Source: Tropicimonas aquimaris
Lineage (GTDB): Bacteria > Pseudomonadota > Alphaproteobacteria > Rhodobacterales > Rhodobacteraceae
DNA: 64,000 nt
Direction of reading: 5' to 3'
Assembly (NCBI RefSeq): GCF_042676185.1
Contig: NZ_JBHTJT010000023.1
Coordinates: 1 to 64,000 of the forward strand
Below the pieces are notes generated by a model, which was not told the DNA's origin, did not search any database, and worked only from the letters and a program-made list of their open reading frames with translations. Made by a program: the position numbers and the translations under genes. Shown here piece by piece: positions 32,232-41,125 of the stretch. How positions within the stretch are numbered: position 1 is the first letter of the stretch; each line of letters opens with the position of its first letter.

Positions 32232-33230
32232 ATGCCGGCTACGTTGAGGGATGTTGCTGAACGCGCGGGCGTATCCCGGTCCGCGGTGTCGCGCACCTTC
32301 ACCGACGGGGCGTCGGTCTCGGCCAAGATGCGGCGCAAGGTCGAGAAGGCCGCCGCCGAGCTCGGCTACAGCCCCAACGCGCTGGCCAGCAGCCTGACCA
32401 CCGGGCGGACCAAGCTGATCGGGCTGGTGTCGAACAACTTCCACAACCCGATCTTCCTGGAGGTGTTCGATCTGTTCACCCGCGGGCTGCAGGAACGCGG
32501 CCTGCGCCCGCTGCTGGTCAACCTCAGCAACGAGACCGAGCCCGACAGCTCGGTCCGGATGCTGCGGCAATATTCGGTGGACGGGGTCGTCGTGGCCTCC
32601 TCCACCCTGCCCCCGGCCTTCGCCATGGCGTTCCGCGACGCGGGCATCCCGGTGGTGCACAGTTTCGGGCGGCTGTCCGGCGCGCCGCAGGTGCATGTGG
32701 TGGGGATCGACAACGTGGAGGCGGGGCGGCTTGCGGCGCGGGAGCTGGTGGCGCGCGGCTACGGCCGCGTGGCGATGCTGGCCGGCCCGGAATCCGCGAC
32801 CTCGACCCAGGACCGCCTCGCGGGCTTCCTTGAAGAGATAGCGCTGCACCCCGAGATCGCGGTGAGCCACAGCTTTGCCTCGGCCTATTCGTTCCGCGCC
32901 GGCCGCACCGAGATGCAGGCGCTGCTGGCGCAGGGTCCGGCCGAGGCCTATTTCTGCGGCGATGACGTGCTTTCCATCGGCGCGCTCAGCGCCGTCCGCG
33001 ATGCCGGTTTGCGGGTGCCGGAGGACATCGGGCTGATCGGGCTCAACGACATGGAAATGGCGGGGTGGGAGAACATCGACCTGACCACGATCCGCCAGCC
33101 GATTCAGCAGATCATCCGCTCCTCGGTAGAGCTGGTGGTGGCGATGCTGGCGGAGCCGGACCGCTACCCGGAGGCGCGGCTGTTTCCCTGCACGGTGGTG
33201 GAGCGGGGCACGCTGCGACCCCGCCCCTGA
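32232..33230 (+). CDS. LacI-family transcriptional repressor of the inositol regulon
   Basis: The 332-residue protein has the N-terminal helix-turn-helix TLRDVAERAGVSRSAVSRTF with the hinge-helix sequence YSPNALASSLTTGRT, then a periplasmic-binding-like sensor domain (IGLVSNNFHNPIFLEVFDLF, GIDNVEAGRLAARELVARGY, DDVLSIGALSAVRDAGLRVPEDIGLIG). I chose ATG 32232 because GGAGG lies eight bases upstream; ATG 32214 has no such site. Its likely targets are the two identical palindromes in this window, including its own promoter. Inducer is unknown, plausibly an inositol catabolite. Confidence 0.9.
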   Translation: MPATLRDVAERAGVSRSAVSRTFTDGASVSAKMRRKVEKAAAELGYSPNALASSLTTGRTKLIGLVSNNFHNPIFLEVFDLFTRGLQERGLRPLLVNLSNETEPDSSVRMLRQYSVDGVVVASSTLPPAFAMAFRDAGIPVVHSFGRLSGAPQVHVVGIDNVEAGRLAARELVARGYGRVAMLAGPESATSTQDRLAGFLEEIALHPEIAVSHSFASAYSFRAGRTEMQALLAQGPAEAYFCGDDVLSIGALSAVRDAGLRVPEDIGLIGLNDMEMAGWENIDLTTIRQPIQQIIRSSVELVVAMLAEPDRYPEARLFPCTVVERGTLRPRP

Positions 33231-33234
33231 TCCC

Positions 33235-34368
33235 TTAACGGAACATCGGCGGACGCGCGTCCACCCAGGCGCCGCCCTGCCGGGCGGAGGCCACCGCGTT
33301 GTGCACCGCCGCCATGGAGCGCACCCCGTCGGCGGCGCTCGGCAGGCCGTCGCGGGTTTCGCCGCGGATCGCGTCGGCGAGGTCGCAGTAGATGTTGGCC
33401 ACGGCCAGCGGGAAGCCCTCGGGGTGGGCAATCGCCACCCGGCTCAGGCGTTGCGCATCCGCGTGCAGCCCGCCCTCGCCCTTTTCGATGATCTGGGTGC
33501 GGCCGCCGACGGGCGTGTAGATCAGCTGGTTGGGCTGTTCGCTCGCCCAGCGCAGGCCGCCGGTTTCACCGAAGACCTGGATGTCGAACCCGTGCTGCCG
33601 GCCGATGGCGACCGAGGAGGTCCAGAGCCGCCCCACGGTGCCGCCCGACATGCGGAAGTTCACCATGGCGTCGTCTTCCAACTCGCGGCTGGCGATGGTC
33701 GAGGCGAAGTCGGCCGAGAGCTTTTCCACCTCGTCGTCGCAAATGAAGCTCGCCATGTGCAGCGCGTGGATGCCGCAATCGGCGAACTGGCCCGAGACGC
33801 CGGCCATCGCCGGATCATAGCGCCAGCGCACGCGCGGGTTGTCGGCATCGGTCGCGTCGCCGTGGTGGCCGTGGCTGAAGTTCGTCACCACCAGCCGCAC
33901 CTTGCCGATCTCGCCGGCGCGGACCATGGCGCGGGCCTGCCGGACCATCGGGTAGGCCGAGTAGCAGTAGTTGACCGCGCAGATCTTGCCGGAGGCCTGC
34001 GCCACCTTCACGATCTCCTCGCCTTCCTCGACCGTCATGGTCATGGGTTTTTCGCAGAGCACGTTGAACCCGGCCTCGAGGAACGCCCTGGTGATCTCGA
34101 AATGCGTCGAGTTGGGCGTGGCGACCGTCACGAGGTCGATCCGGTCGTCGCGGCCGGTCTCGCCGGCCAGCATCTCTTTCCAGTCGCCATAGGCACGGTC
34201 GGCGGCAATGCCGAGCCGCTGCGCGTAGTCGCGCCCCGCCTCGGGACGGTGATCCAGCGCGCCGGCAGCAAACTCGAAATGCCCGTCGGCCAGAGCGCCG
34301 AGACGGTGCGCGGGCCCGATCTGGCTGCCTTCGCCGCCACCGATCATGCCCCATTTCAACTTGGTCAT
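33235..34368 (-). CDS. Gfo/Idh/MocA-family NAD(P)-dependent oxidoreductase
   Basis: The 377-residue protein has an N-terminal Rossmann domain (WGMIGGGEGSQIG) and the family signature FNVLCEKPMTMTVEE, with the catalytic Lys in EKP. The C-terminal substrate domain contains DCGIHALHMASFICDDEVEK, supplying His. Members oxidise inositols, inosamines or sugars at a secondary alcohol. It is the last gene of a three-gene minus operon with an IolE-like protein and a second family member, and is convergent with the LacI gene (four-base gap). The position oxidised is not predictable. Confidence 0.88.
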   Translation of the reverse strand: MTKLKWGMIGGGEGSQIGPAHRLGALADGHFEFAAGALDHRPEAGRDYAQRLGIAADRAYGDWKEMLAGETGRDDRIDLVTVATPNSTHFEITRAFLEAGFNVLCEKPMTMTVEEGEEIVKVAQASGKICAVNYCYSAYPMVRQARAMVRAGEIGKVRLVVTNFSHGHHGDATDADNPRVRWRYDPAMAGVSGQFADCGIHALHMASFICDDEVEKLSADFASTIASRELEDDAMVNFRMSGGTVGRLWTSSVAIGRQHGFDIQVFGETGGLRWASEQPNQLIYTPVGGRTQIIEKGEGGLHADAQRLSRVAIAHPEGFPLAVANIYCDLADAIRGETRDGLPSAADGVRSMAAVHNAVASARQGGAWVDARPPMFR

Positions 34369-34379
34369 CTGTCCGTTCC

Positions 34380-35273
34380 TTACTTGAAACCGATGGATTC
34401 GAGGTATTCGCGGTTGGCCCGCGCGTCGTCGATCGGGCTGACGTCGAGCGTCGGGTCGCAATCCTGCTCGACCGTGCACCAGCCTTCGAAACCCGCGTCC
34501 AGCAGCACCTGGCGCACCGCCGGGAAATCGACGTCGCCCTGGCCGAGGTTGCAGAAGATCCCCTGCCCGCAGGCGTCGTAGAAGCCGGTGCGCCTGTCGA
34601 TGACCTCGGCCTTCACTTTGGGGTCGATGTCCTTGAAGTGCATGTAGGAGATCCGGCCAATGTGCTTCTTCATGAAGGCAACCGGGTCGAAGCCCGCGTA
34701 GGAATGGTGGCCGGTGTCGAAGCAGATCTTGAGGATCGTCTCGTCGATCTCGTCCAGAAGGCGCTCAAGCTCCGGTTCGAAATCCATGAAGCCGGCCGCG
34801 TGGGCGTGGATGCCCACGGTCAGCCCGTATTCCTCGGTGCCGATCCGGGCGCTTTCGGCGAGACGGTCGCGGAAGGCGGTCCATTCGGCCTTGTCCATCT
34901 GCTCGGCCTCGGAGGCGCGACCGGCGGTGGGGGCGCGGCGGGGCGAGATGGAATCGATCAGCACCAAGTGCTGCGCGCCATGCGCCCGGAGCGCCCGCGC
35001 GGTGCGATGGGTGGCGTTCAGCACGTCGTCCCAGGCATCTGGGTCGTGGTAGGGGCGAAAGACCACGCCGCCGATCAGCTCCAGCCCGTTGTCGGCCAGC
35101 GCCGCGCCGAGGATCGCCGGATCCTCGGGCATGAAGCCCACGGGGCCGAGCTCGATGCCCTTGTAACCGGCCTCGGCGCAGTCCTTCAGCACGCTCTGCC
35201 AGGTCGGATTGCGCGGATCATCGGCAAATTCCACACCCCAGGAACAGGGCGCGTTTCCAATGCGGATTGTCAT
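34380..35273 (-). CDS. TIM-barrel sugar isomerase/epimerase, IolE/IolI-like
   Basis: A 297-residue AP endonuclease-2/xylose-isomerase-fold protein starting MTIRIGNAPCSWGVEFADD. Metal-binding segments include GIHAHAAGF, CFDTGHHSYAG, YMHFKD and a glutamate in WCTVEQD. In inositol clusters this fold serves as inosose dehydratase (IolE) or inosose isomerase (IolI). With iolD, iolC, iolB and iolJ nearby but no other dehydratase candidate, IolE activity is the more useful guess. It lies 11 bases upstream of one Gfo/Idh gene and 13 after the other. Confidence 0.85.
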   Translation of the reverse strand: MTIRIGNAPCSWGVEFADDPRNPTWQSVLKDCAEAGYKGIELGPVGFMPEDPAILGAALADNGLELIGGVVFRPYHDPDAWDDVLNATHRTARALRAHGAQHLVLIDSISPRRAPTAGRASEAEQMDKAEWTAFRDRLAESARIGTEEYGLTVGIHAHAAGFMDFEPELERLLDEIDETILKICFDTGHHSYAGFDPVAFMKKHIGRISYMHFKDIDPKVKAEVIDRRTGFYDACGQGIFCNLGQGDVDFPAVRQVLLDAGFEGWCTVEQDCDPTLDVSPIDDARANREYLESIGFK

Positions 35274-35286
35274 GTTGTCGAGCCTT

Positions 35287-36396
35287 TCAACTCTGGTCTG
35301 AAGGGAGGTCGCGCCACGTCCGGTTCCGTGCGGAGGCGATCGCGGCATGGACGATCCGGACGACCTCGAGGCCGTCGCGGAAGGTGGGCCAGACGGGGTC
35401 CCCCGTCTCGATGGCGCGCAGGAAGTCCCGGGCCTCGATGATGATCTGGTCCTGGTAGCCGGTGCCGTGGCCCGGCCCCTGGCAGAACGGCAGGTAATCG
35501 GGATGCGCCGGGCCGGTCAGGATCTTGCGGAAGCCGCGCTCGGCCTCCGGCCCCTCGGCCCGGTAGAGCCAGAGCGCGTTCTGGTCCTCCTGGTCGAAGC
35601 GCAGCGCGCCGCGCGTGCCCGTCACCTCGTAGGTATAGCCCATCTTGCGCCCGGTCTGGATGCGGCTGAAATGCATATGGCCCATGGCGCCGCTGGCAAA
35701 ACGGCACATCAGCTGCGCCTGGTCGTCGTTGGTGACCTTGCCGCCGGGGCGGTCGGTGTGGACCGTCTCGACCTCGGCGATCAGCGAGGCGACAGGCCCC
35801 ATGAGCGCAAGCGCGGCGTTGATCATGTGCGGGGCAAGGTCGCCCATTGTGCCGTTGGCCATGCCGTCGGTCCGCCAGGTCGCCGGTGCCTGCGGGTCGG
35901 CGTAGAAATCCTCGGTATGCTCGCCGCGGAACCAGGTGATCTCGCCCAGCTCGCCGTCGGCGATCAGCTTGCGGGCGTACTGGCTGGCGGGCGTTCGGAT
36001 GTAGTTGTAGCCGACCATGTTGACCTGCCCGCTGGCCTCGGCGGCCGCGACCATCGCCTCGGCATCCTCCAGCGATGCGCCCATCGGCTTTTCGCAGAAC
36101 ACCGGCTTGCCGAGGGCAAAGGCCGTCTCGGCGATCTGGCGGTGCAGGGCCTGCGGCGTGGCGATCACGATCGCCTCGATCGCCGGATCCTCGACCAGCA
36201 CGCGCCAGTCGGCGGTGGCGCGGGCGAAACCGAAGGCCCGGGCATAGCGCTCGGCCGAGGCCTGGCTGCTGGCGCAGATCATCTCGAGCCGGGGCCGCAG
36301 GCCGGTGTCGAACACCGCGCCCACGGCGGCCATGGCGACGGAATGGGCCTTGCCCATGTAGCCCCCGCCCAGGATTCCGATTCCGATTTGTCGCAT
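35287..36396 (-). CDS. Gfo/Idh/MocA-family oxidoreductase, inositol 2-dehydrogenase-like
   Basis: The 369-residue protein has a Rossmann motif GILGGGYMGKAH, catalytic EKPMGASLEDAEAM and the substrate-domain segment TMGDLAPHMINAALALMG. It is first in the operon running from the operator at 36427, so it is expressed with its two followers. It may oxidise myo-, scyllo- or chiro-inositol to an inosose (the IolG step), but two homologues are present and sequence alone does not show which does what. The start at 36396 has GGAGGAGCAGG upstream. Confidence 0.88.
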   Translation of the reverse strand: MRQIGIGILGGGYMGKAHSVAMAAVGAVFDTGLRPRLEMICASSQASAERYARAFGFARATADWRVLVEDPAIEAIVIATPQALHRQIAETAFALGKPVFCEKPMGASLEDAEAMVAAAEASGQVNMVGYNYIRTPASQYARKLIADGELGEITWFRGEHTEDFYADPQAPATWRTDGMANGTMGDLAPHMINAALALMGPVASLIAEVETVHTDRPGGKVTNDDQAQLMCRFASGAMGHMHFSRIQTGRKMGYTYEVTGTRGALRFDQEDQNALWLYRAEGPEAERGFRKILTGPAHPDYLPFCQGPGHGTGYQDQIIIEARDFLRAIETGDPVWPTFRDGLEVVRIVHAAIASARNRTWRDLPSDQS

Positions 36397-36426
36397 GATC
36401 GAGCCTGCTCCTCCCTCAGATTCAAT

Positions 36427-36454
36427 TTGCAACCGGTTGCAAAATTGTTATCCT
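36427..36454. promoter_or_regulatory. LacI-type operator in the iol divergent promoter
   Basis: TTGCAACCGGTTGCAA (36427-36442), extended by one T/A pair on each side, is identical to the site at 32132. On the plus strand its left half TTGCAA plus TATCCT (36449-36454), 16 bases apart, could be the iolD promoter, which bound repressor would block. The opposite promoter serves the dehydrogenase/IolE-like operon. Confidence 0.8.
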
Positions 36455-36523
36455 CGGAATCAGGATCGTGCAAGCGGCAATCGGAGGAGAGGGCCGCGAT
36501 GACCACCCGGGAGATAGCAACGC

Positions 36524-38389
36524 ATGAGCGACGAGACATATCGGCTGACAACGGCGCAGGCCATTGTCCGCTGGCTGGCGAACCAGTTCATCGAGATCGA
36601 CGGAACCGAGTACCGGCTGTGCGGCGGCGGCTTCGGGATTTTTGGCCATGGCAACGTGACCTGCCTTGGCGAGGCGCTCTACGCGCATCGCGACGCGCTG
36701 CCGCTCTATCGCGGGCAGAACGAGCAGAGCATGGGATTCGCCGCCGCCGCCTATGCCAAGACCTGGCTGCGCCAGCGGTTCATGTTCTGCACTGCCTCGG
36801 CGGGTCCGGGCACCTCGAACCTGGTGACCTCCGCTGCGCTGGCCCATGCCAACCGCCTGCCGATGCTGATGCTCTGCGGCGACACCTATGCCACCCGCCT
36901 GCCTGACCCGGTACTGCAGCAGATGGAGAATTTCGGTGACCCGACGCTGGGCGTGAACGACGCGTTCCGACCGGTCAGCCGCTACTGGGACCGGATCACC
37001 CACCCCGCGCAGGTGATCCAGTCGCTGCCCGCCGCCATCGCCACGCTGCTCGACCCCGCCGATTGCGGCCCGGCCTTCATCGGCCTGCCGCAGGACGTGC
37101 AGGGCTGGAGCCACGACTACCCCGCCGTCTTCTTCGAGAAGAAGGTGCACCGCATCCGCCGCGTCAGCCCCGACGCCGAGGAGATCGCGGATGCTGCCGC
37201 GCTGCTGAAATCCGCCGCGCGGCCGATGATCATCGCCGGCGGCGGCGTGCAGTATTCGCGTGCCGTGGCGGACCTGACCGCCTTTGCCGAGGCGCATGAC
37301 ATCCCGGTGGTCGAGACCATCGCCGGCCGCGCCAACATGGTGGCGACCCACCCACTCAACATCGGCCCCATCGGCGTGACCGGCTCCGACAGCGCCAACG
37401 CCATTGCCGAGCAGGCGGACGTGATCCTTGCCGTGGGCACGCGGCTTCAGGATTTCACCACCGGCTCCTGGACGGCCTTTGCCAGGGACGCGCGGATCGT
37501 CTCGATCAACGCCGCCCGCCACGACGCCGGCAAGCACCGGGCGCTTCCGGTGGTCGGCGATGCGAAACGGGCGCTGGAGGCGCTCGGCGCGGCGATGGCG
37601 GGGTATCGCGCCCCGGAGAGCTGGACCGAGCTGGCGCGGCGCGAGCGCGCCTGCTGGGACGCCTACGTGGCCGAGAACGTGTCGCACGGCAACAAGCCAA
37701 ATTCCTACGCCCAGGCGATCGGCACGGTAAACGCGCTCTGCGATCCGCGCGACCGGATCGTGACCGCCTCGGGCGGGTTGCCGGCCGAGATCACCGCCAA
37801 CTGGCGGACACTCGACACCGGCACCGTCGACGTGGAGTTCGGCTTTTCCTGCATGGGCTACGAGGTGGCCGGCGGCTGGGGCGCGCGGATCGCGCAATCC
37901 GAGCGCGAGCCGGACAAGGACACCATCGTGTTTGTTGGTGACGGCGCCTACATGCTGATGAATTCCGACATCTATTCCTCGGTCCTGACCCGAAAGAAGA
38001 TGATCGTGCTGCTGCTCGACAACGGCGGCTGGGCGGTGATCAACAAGCTGCAGAACAACGTCGGGTCGGAGAGCTTCAACTGCCTCTACGAGGACGCCCC
38101 GACGATCCCCGAGCCTTTCGACGTCGATTTCGAGGCCCATGCTGCTGCAATGGGCGCGACGGCCGAGACGGTGGAGAATGCCGAGGAACTGGGCGAGGCG
38201 TTCAAGCGGGCCAAGGCCTCGGACAAGACCTACGTGATCTGCATGAAGGTCGCGGCCTATGGCGCCTGGACCGACAAGGGCCACACCTGGTGGGAATGCG
38301 GCACGCCTGAGGTCAGCGAGAGCGAAAAGGTCCGCGCGGCCCACGCGGAGTGGGAATCGGCCCGCCCCCGGCAGAGGCAGGGCGTGTGA
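36524..38389 (+). CDS. iolD: 3D-(3,5/4)-trihydroxycyclohexane-1,2-dione hydrolase
   Basis: A thiamine-diphosphate enzyme that opens the inositol ring, giving 5-deoxy-glucuronate. The 621-residue protein follows the acetolactate-synthase fold: catalytic Glu in LYRGQNEQSMGFAA, FCTASAGPGTSN, the middle domain GGGVQYSRAV, and the ThDP/Mg motif GDGAYMLMNSDIYSS near residue 470 with LLDNGGW. These agree with IolD and not with biosynthetic acetolactate synthase. First gene of iolD-iolC-iolB-iolJ; it overlaps iolC by one base. Confidence 0.95.
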   Translation: MSDETYRLTTAQAIVRWLANQFIEIDGTEYRLCGGGFGIFGHGNVTCLGEALYAHRDALPLYRGQNEQSMGFAAAAYAKTWLRQRFMFCTASAGPGTSNLVTSAALAHANRLPMLMLCGDTYATRLPDPVLQQMENFGDPTLGVNDAFRPVSRYWDRITHPAQVIQSLPAAIATLLDPADCGPAFIGLPQDVQGWSHDYPAVFFEKKVHRIRRVSPDAEEIADAAALLKSAARPMIIAGGGVQYSRAVADLTAFAEAHDIPVVETIAGRANMVATHPLNIGPIGVTGSDSANAIAEQADVILAVGTRLQDFTTGSWTAFARDARIVSINAARHDAGKHRALPVVGDAKRALEALGAAMAGYRAPESWTELARRERACWDAYVAENVSHGNKPNSYAQAIGTVNALCDPRDRIVTASGGLPAEITANWRTLDTGTVDVEFGFSCMGYEVAGGWGARIAQSEREPDKDTIVFVGDGAYMLMNSDIYSSVLTRKKMIVLLLDNGGWAVINKLQNNVGSESFNCLYEDAPTIPEPFDVDFEAHAAAMGATAETVENAEELGEAFKRAKASDKTYVICMKVAAYGAWTDKGHTWWECGTPEVSESEKVRAAHAEWESARPRQRQGV

Positions 38390-39372
38390 TGAGCAGCCTG
38401 ATGGACGGCATCCGCAAGAACAGCTTCGTGGTCTTCGGCCGCGCCGGCATGGACATGTTCGCCGACCCGCCGGGCACCAAGGCCGAGCACGCGGAGAGCT
38501 TCCGCTCGGATCTCGGCGGCTCCTCGGCCAACATCTGCGCCGGGCTGTGCAAGCTGGGCGCGCGCTCGGCGCTGGTGACCTCGATCTCGGACGACGCGGT
38601 GGGCCGGTTCTGCCGCAACCGGCTGGCGCATTACGGGGTGGAGACGCAGTATCTTCGCTCGCTGCCGGGCGAGGCGCGGATCTCGCTGGCGGTCTACGAG
38701 AGCACGATGGAGGATTTCCAGCTGGTGATCTATCGCAACAACGCGGTGGATTTCCAGGTGACCGAGGCCGATGTGGACCGGGTGGATTACGGCGATTTCG
38801 GCGCGCTGATCACCGCCGGCACCGTCTTTGCTGCCGAGCCGTCGCGCGGCTCCACGTTCCGCGCCTTCGAAAACGCACGCAAGGCCGGCCTGCCGGTGAT
38901 CTTCGACATCGACTACCGGCCCTATTCCTGGCCTTCGCCGGAGGTGGCTGCCGAGGTGCTGTCCCGCGCCGGCGAGGAGAGCGACCTGATCGTCGGCAAC
39001 GACGAGGAGTTCGGCTTCATGGCCGGCGGCATCGACAAGGGGCTGGACAAGGCGCGCGAGCTGGCCTCCCGGCCCGGCCGCATCGTGATCTACAAGATGG
39101 GCCACGAGGGCGCGGTGACGCTCGCCGACGGCCAGGAGATCCGCACCGGCATCTACCCCGTCACCGCCGTGAAGCCCAACGGCGCCGGCGACAGTTTCAT
39201 GGCCGGCCTTCTGGCGGGGCTGGCCGAGGGGCGCGACCTGCGCGACGCGGTGCTCCGCGGCTCGGCCTGCGCCTCGATCGTCGTTTCGCAGCCCGGCTGC
39301 GCCCCCGCCATGCCGACGACGGAGGCGCTGGAGCGTTTCCTCGCCAGCCACCCCGGCCCGACCCCGGTCTAA
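38389..39372 (+). CDS. iolC: 5-dehydro-2-deoxygluconokinase
   Basis: A PfkB-family sugar kinase of 327 residues that phosphorylates 2-deoxy-5-keto-gluconate. The two family signatures are GGSSANICAGLCKLG (N-terminal substrate site) and PNGAGDSFMAGLLAGL (about 264-277; Asp is the catalytic base). The start ATG overlaps the iolD stop (TGATG), which sets the frame. It lies 14 bases upstream of iolB. Confidence 0.95.
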   Translation: MSSLMDGIRKNSFVVFGRAGMDMFADPPGTKAEHAESFRSDLGGSSANICAGLCKLGARSALVTSISDDAVGRFCRNRLAHYGVETQYLRSLPGEARISLAVYESTMEDFQLVIYRNNAVDFQVTEADVDRVDYGDFGALITAGTVFAAEPSRGSTFRAFENARKAGLPVIFDIDYRPYSWPSPEVAAEVLSRAGEESDLIVGNDEEFGFMAGGIDKGLDKARELASRPGRIVIYKMGHEGAVTLADGQEIRTGIYPVTAVKPNGAGDSFMAGLLAGLAEGRDLRDAVLRGSACASIVVSQPGCAPAMPTTEALERFLASHPGPTPV

Positions 39373-39386
39373 CAAGAGAAGACACC

Positions 39387-40229
39387 ATGCATATCCCTCC
39401 TCATGACAACCAGAACCGCCCGATCGTCGATGTCGATGACGCAACCGTGCCGCTCAACTATTTCAACATCGTCAAGCTGAAGAAGGGCGACGCCTTCGAG
39501 TACCAGGTGCCGGGCTACGAGACCTGCATCGCGCCGGCGACCGGCACGGTGGACGTGGACGTGGAGGGCGTGGGCTTTGCCGCGCTCGGCAACCGCCGCC
39601 TCGACGTCTGGGACGGCGAGCCCGAGGGCGTCTATGTGCCGTCGGGCGCCAGGGCACGAATGGTCTGCATTTCCGATGAGGCGGAGGTGTTCGTCGCCGG
39701 CGCGAAGTTCGACGAGGTTCTGGAGCCCTTCGACGTGCGCGCCGACGGGCTCGACGTCGTGCAATACGGATCGGACGACACCAAGACCCACCGCAAGATC
39801 AAGCACATCCTCGGGCAGAAACAGCACGGCAAGGTCGGCCGGCTGCTGGTGTCGGAGCTGTTCACGGTCGGCCAGGGCGGCTGGTCCGGCTTCCCGTCGC
39901 ACAAGCACGACACCGACCGGCTGCCCGACGAGACCCGCCACGATGAGACCTACAACTTCCGCTTCCGGCCGAACTACGGCTCCGGCGTGCAGATGCTCCA
40001 GCGCGTCGACAACGAGCCGGGCGAGGCCTACCACATCATGGACGGCTCCACGATCCTGCTCGACAAGGGCTATCACCCCTGCTGCGTGCTGCCCGGCTAC
40101 GAGATGTATTACTTCACCATCCTCGGCGGTCTGAGCCAGCGCTCACTGGTGCAGTATTTCCAGCCGACCCATGCCGCGCAGCTCGACACGATCCCGGGCA
40201 TCAAGGACATGGTGGCGAAGTTCAAATGA
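39387..40229 (+). CDS. iolB: 5-deoxy-glucuronate isomerase
   Basis: A bicupin protein of 280 residues converting 5-deoxy-glucuronate to 2-deoxy-5-keto-gluconate, the step between IolD and IolC. The cupin metal residues are visible in GFPSHKHD, DETYNFRF and YHPCCVLPGYEMYYF. Length matches the family. It overlaps iolJ by four bases. Confidence 0.95.
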   Translation: MHIPPHDNQNRPIVDVDDATVPLNYFNIVKLKKGDAFEYQVPGYETCIAPATGTVDVDVEGVGFAALGNRRLDVWDGEPEGVYVPSGARARMVCISDEAEVFVAGAKFDEVLEPFDVRADGLDVVQYGSDDTKTHRKIKHILGQKQHGKVGRLLVSELFTVGQGGWSGFPSHKHDTDRLPDETRHDETYNFRFRPNYGSGVQMLQRVDNEPGEAYHIMDGSTILLDKGYHPCCVLPGYEMYYFTILGGLSQRSLVQYFQPTHAAQLDTIPGIKDMVAKFK

Positions 40230-41068
40230 CCCTCGCGACCTTGTCCGACGTCCTGCAACCGGCGCTGAAACAGGGCTACGCGGTCGGCGGGCTGGTGACG
40301 CTCGGCTGGGAGGACATGCGCGCCTACGTGGCCGCCGCCGAGGCCGAGGGCTGCCCGGTGATCCTGCAGGCCGGGCCGAGCTGCCGGGAGCACACGCCGT
40401 TGCCGGTGCTGGGCAGGATGTTCCGGCATCTGGCCGAGCAGGCGAGCGTGCCGGTCGTGGCGCATCTCGACCACGGCTACACGCTGGAGGAGTGCCGCGC
40501 GGCGCTCGATGCGGGCTTCACCTCGCTCATGTTCGACGGCTCCCGCAAGCCGCTGGCCCAGAACATCGACGAGACCGCGACGATTGCCGAGATGGCCCAT
40601 ACGGCCGGGATCTCCTGCGAGGGGGAAATTGGCTTTGTGGGCTATTCGGGCGGCGAGACCTCCGCCGGAACAGACCCTGATGAGGCCGCGCGCTTTGCCC
40701 GCGAAACCGGAGTGGACGCGATGGCGATCTCGGTCGGCAACGTGCATCTCCAGCAGGAGAGCGGCGCGGGGCTCGACGAGGCGCGCATCCGCGCCATCGA
40801 GGCGGTGACGGAAGTGCCGCTGGTGATCCACGGCGGCTCCGGCGTGCCGGTGGCGCAGCGCACCGCACTCGCCCGCGGCTCAAACATCTGCAAGTTCAAC
40901 ATAGGGACCGAGTTGCGCATGGCCTTTGGCGCGGCGCTGCGCGAGGCCGTCAACCGCGATCCGGACCGGTTCGACCGGGTGCAGATCCTGCGCGAGACCC
41001 ACGATCCCGTGGTGGCCGCCACGCGGCAGGTCCTGCGCGCCTTTGGAGCGCCCGTCGCGCGCCCATGA
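40226..41068 (+). CDS. iolJ: Class II aldolase of inositol catabolism (IolJ-like)
   Basis: The 280-residue protein belongs to the zinc-dependent fructose-bisphosphate/tagatose-bisphosphate aldolases. Zinc ligands include His83 (AHLDHG, with Asp82 catalytic), a Glu in CEGEIGFVGYSGG and His in VIHGGSGVP. In an iol operon it would cleave 2-deoxy-5-keto-gluconate 6-phosphate to dihydroxyacetone phosphate and malonate semialdehyde. The later enzyme, methylmalonate-semialdehyde dehydrogenase (iolA), is not in this window. Confidence 0.9.
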   Translation: MTLATLSDVLQPALKQGYAVGGLVTLGWEDMRAYVAAAEAEGCPVILQAGPSCREHTPLPVLGRMFRHLAEQASVPVVAHLDHGYTLEECRAALDAGFTSLMFDGSRKPLAQNIDETATIAEMAHTAGISCEGEIGFVGYSGGETSAGTDPDEAARFARETGVDAMAISVGNVHLQQESGAGLDEARIRAIEAVTEVPLVIHGGSGVPVAQRTALARGSNICKFNIGTELRMAFGAALREAVNRDPDRFDRVQILRETHDPVVAATRQVLRAFGAPVARP

Positions 41069-41074
41069 ACGCCA

Positions 41075-41113
41075 CGGGGCCCCGGCTGCTTTCGCGACCG
41101 GCGCCCCGCTTCT
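41075..41113 (+). terminator. Possible terminator of the iol operon
   Basis: CGGGGC-c-CCGG (41075-41085) pairs with CCGG-c-GCCCCG (41098-41108) around a 12-base loop, then CTTCTTGC. T tract is weak. Confidence 0.45.
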
Positions 41114-41125
41114 TGCACTGCCCGA

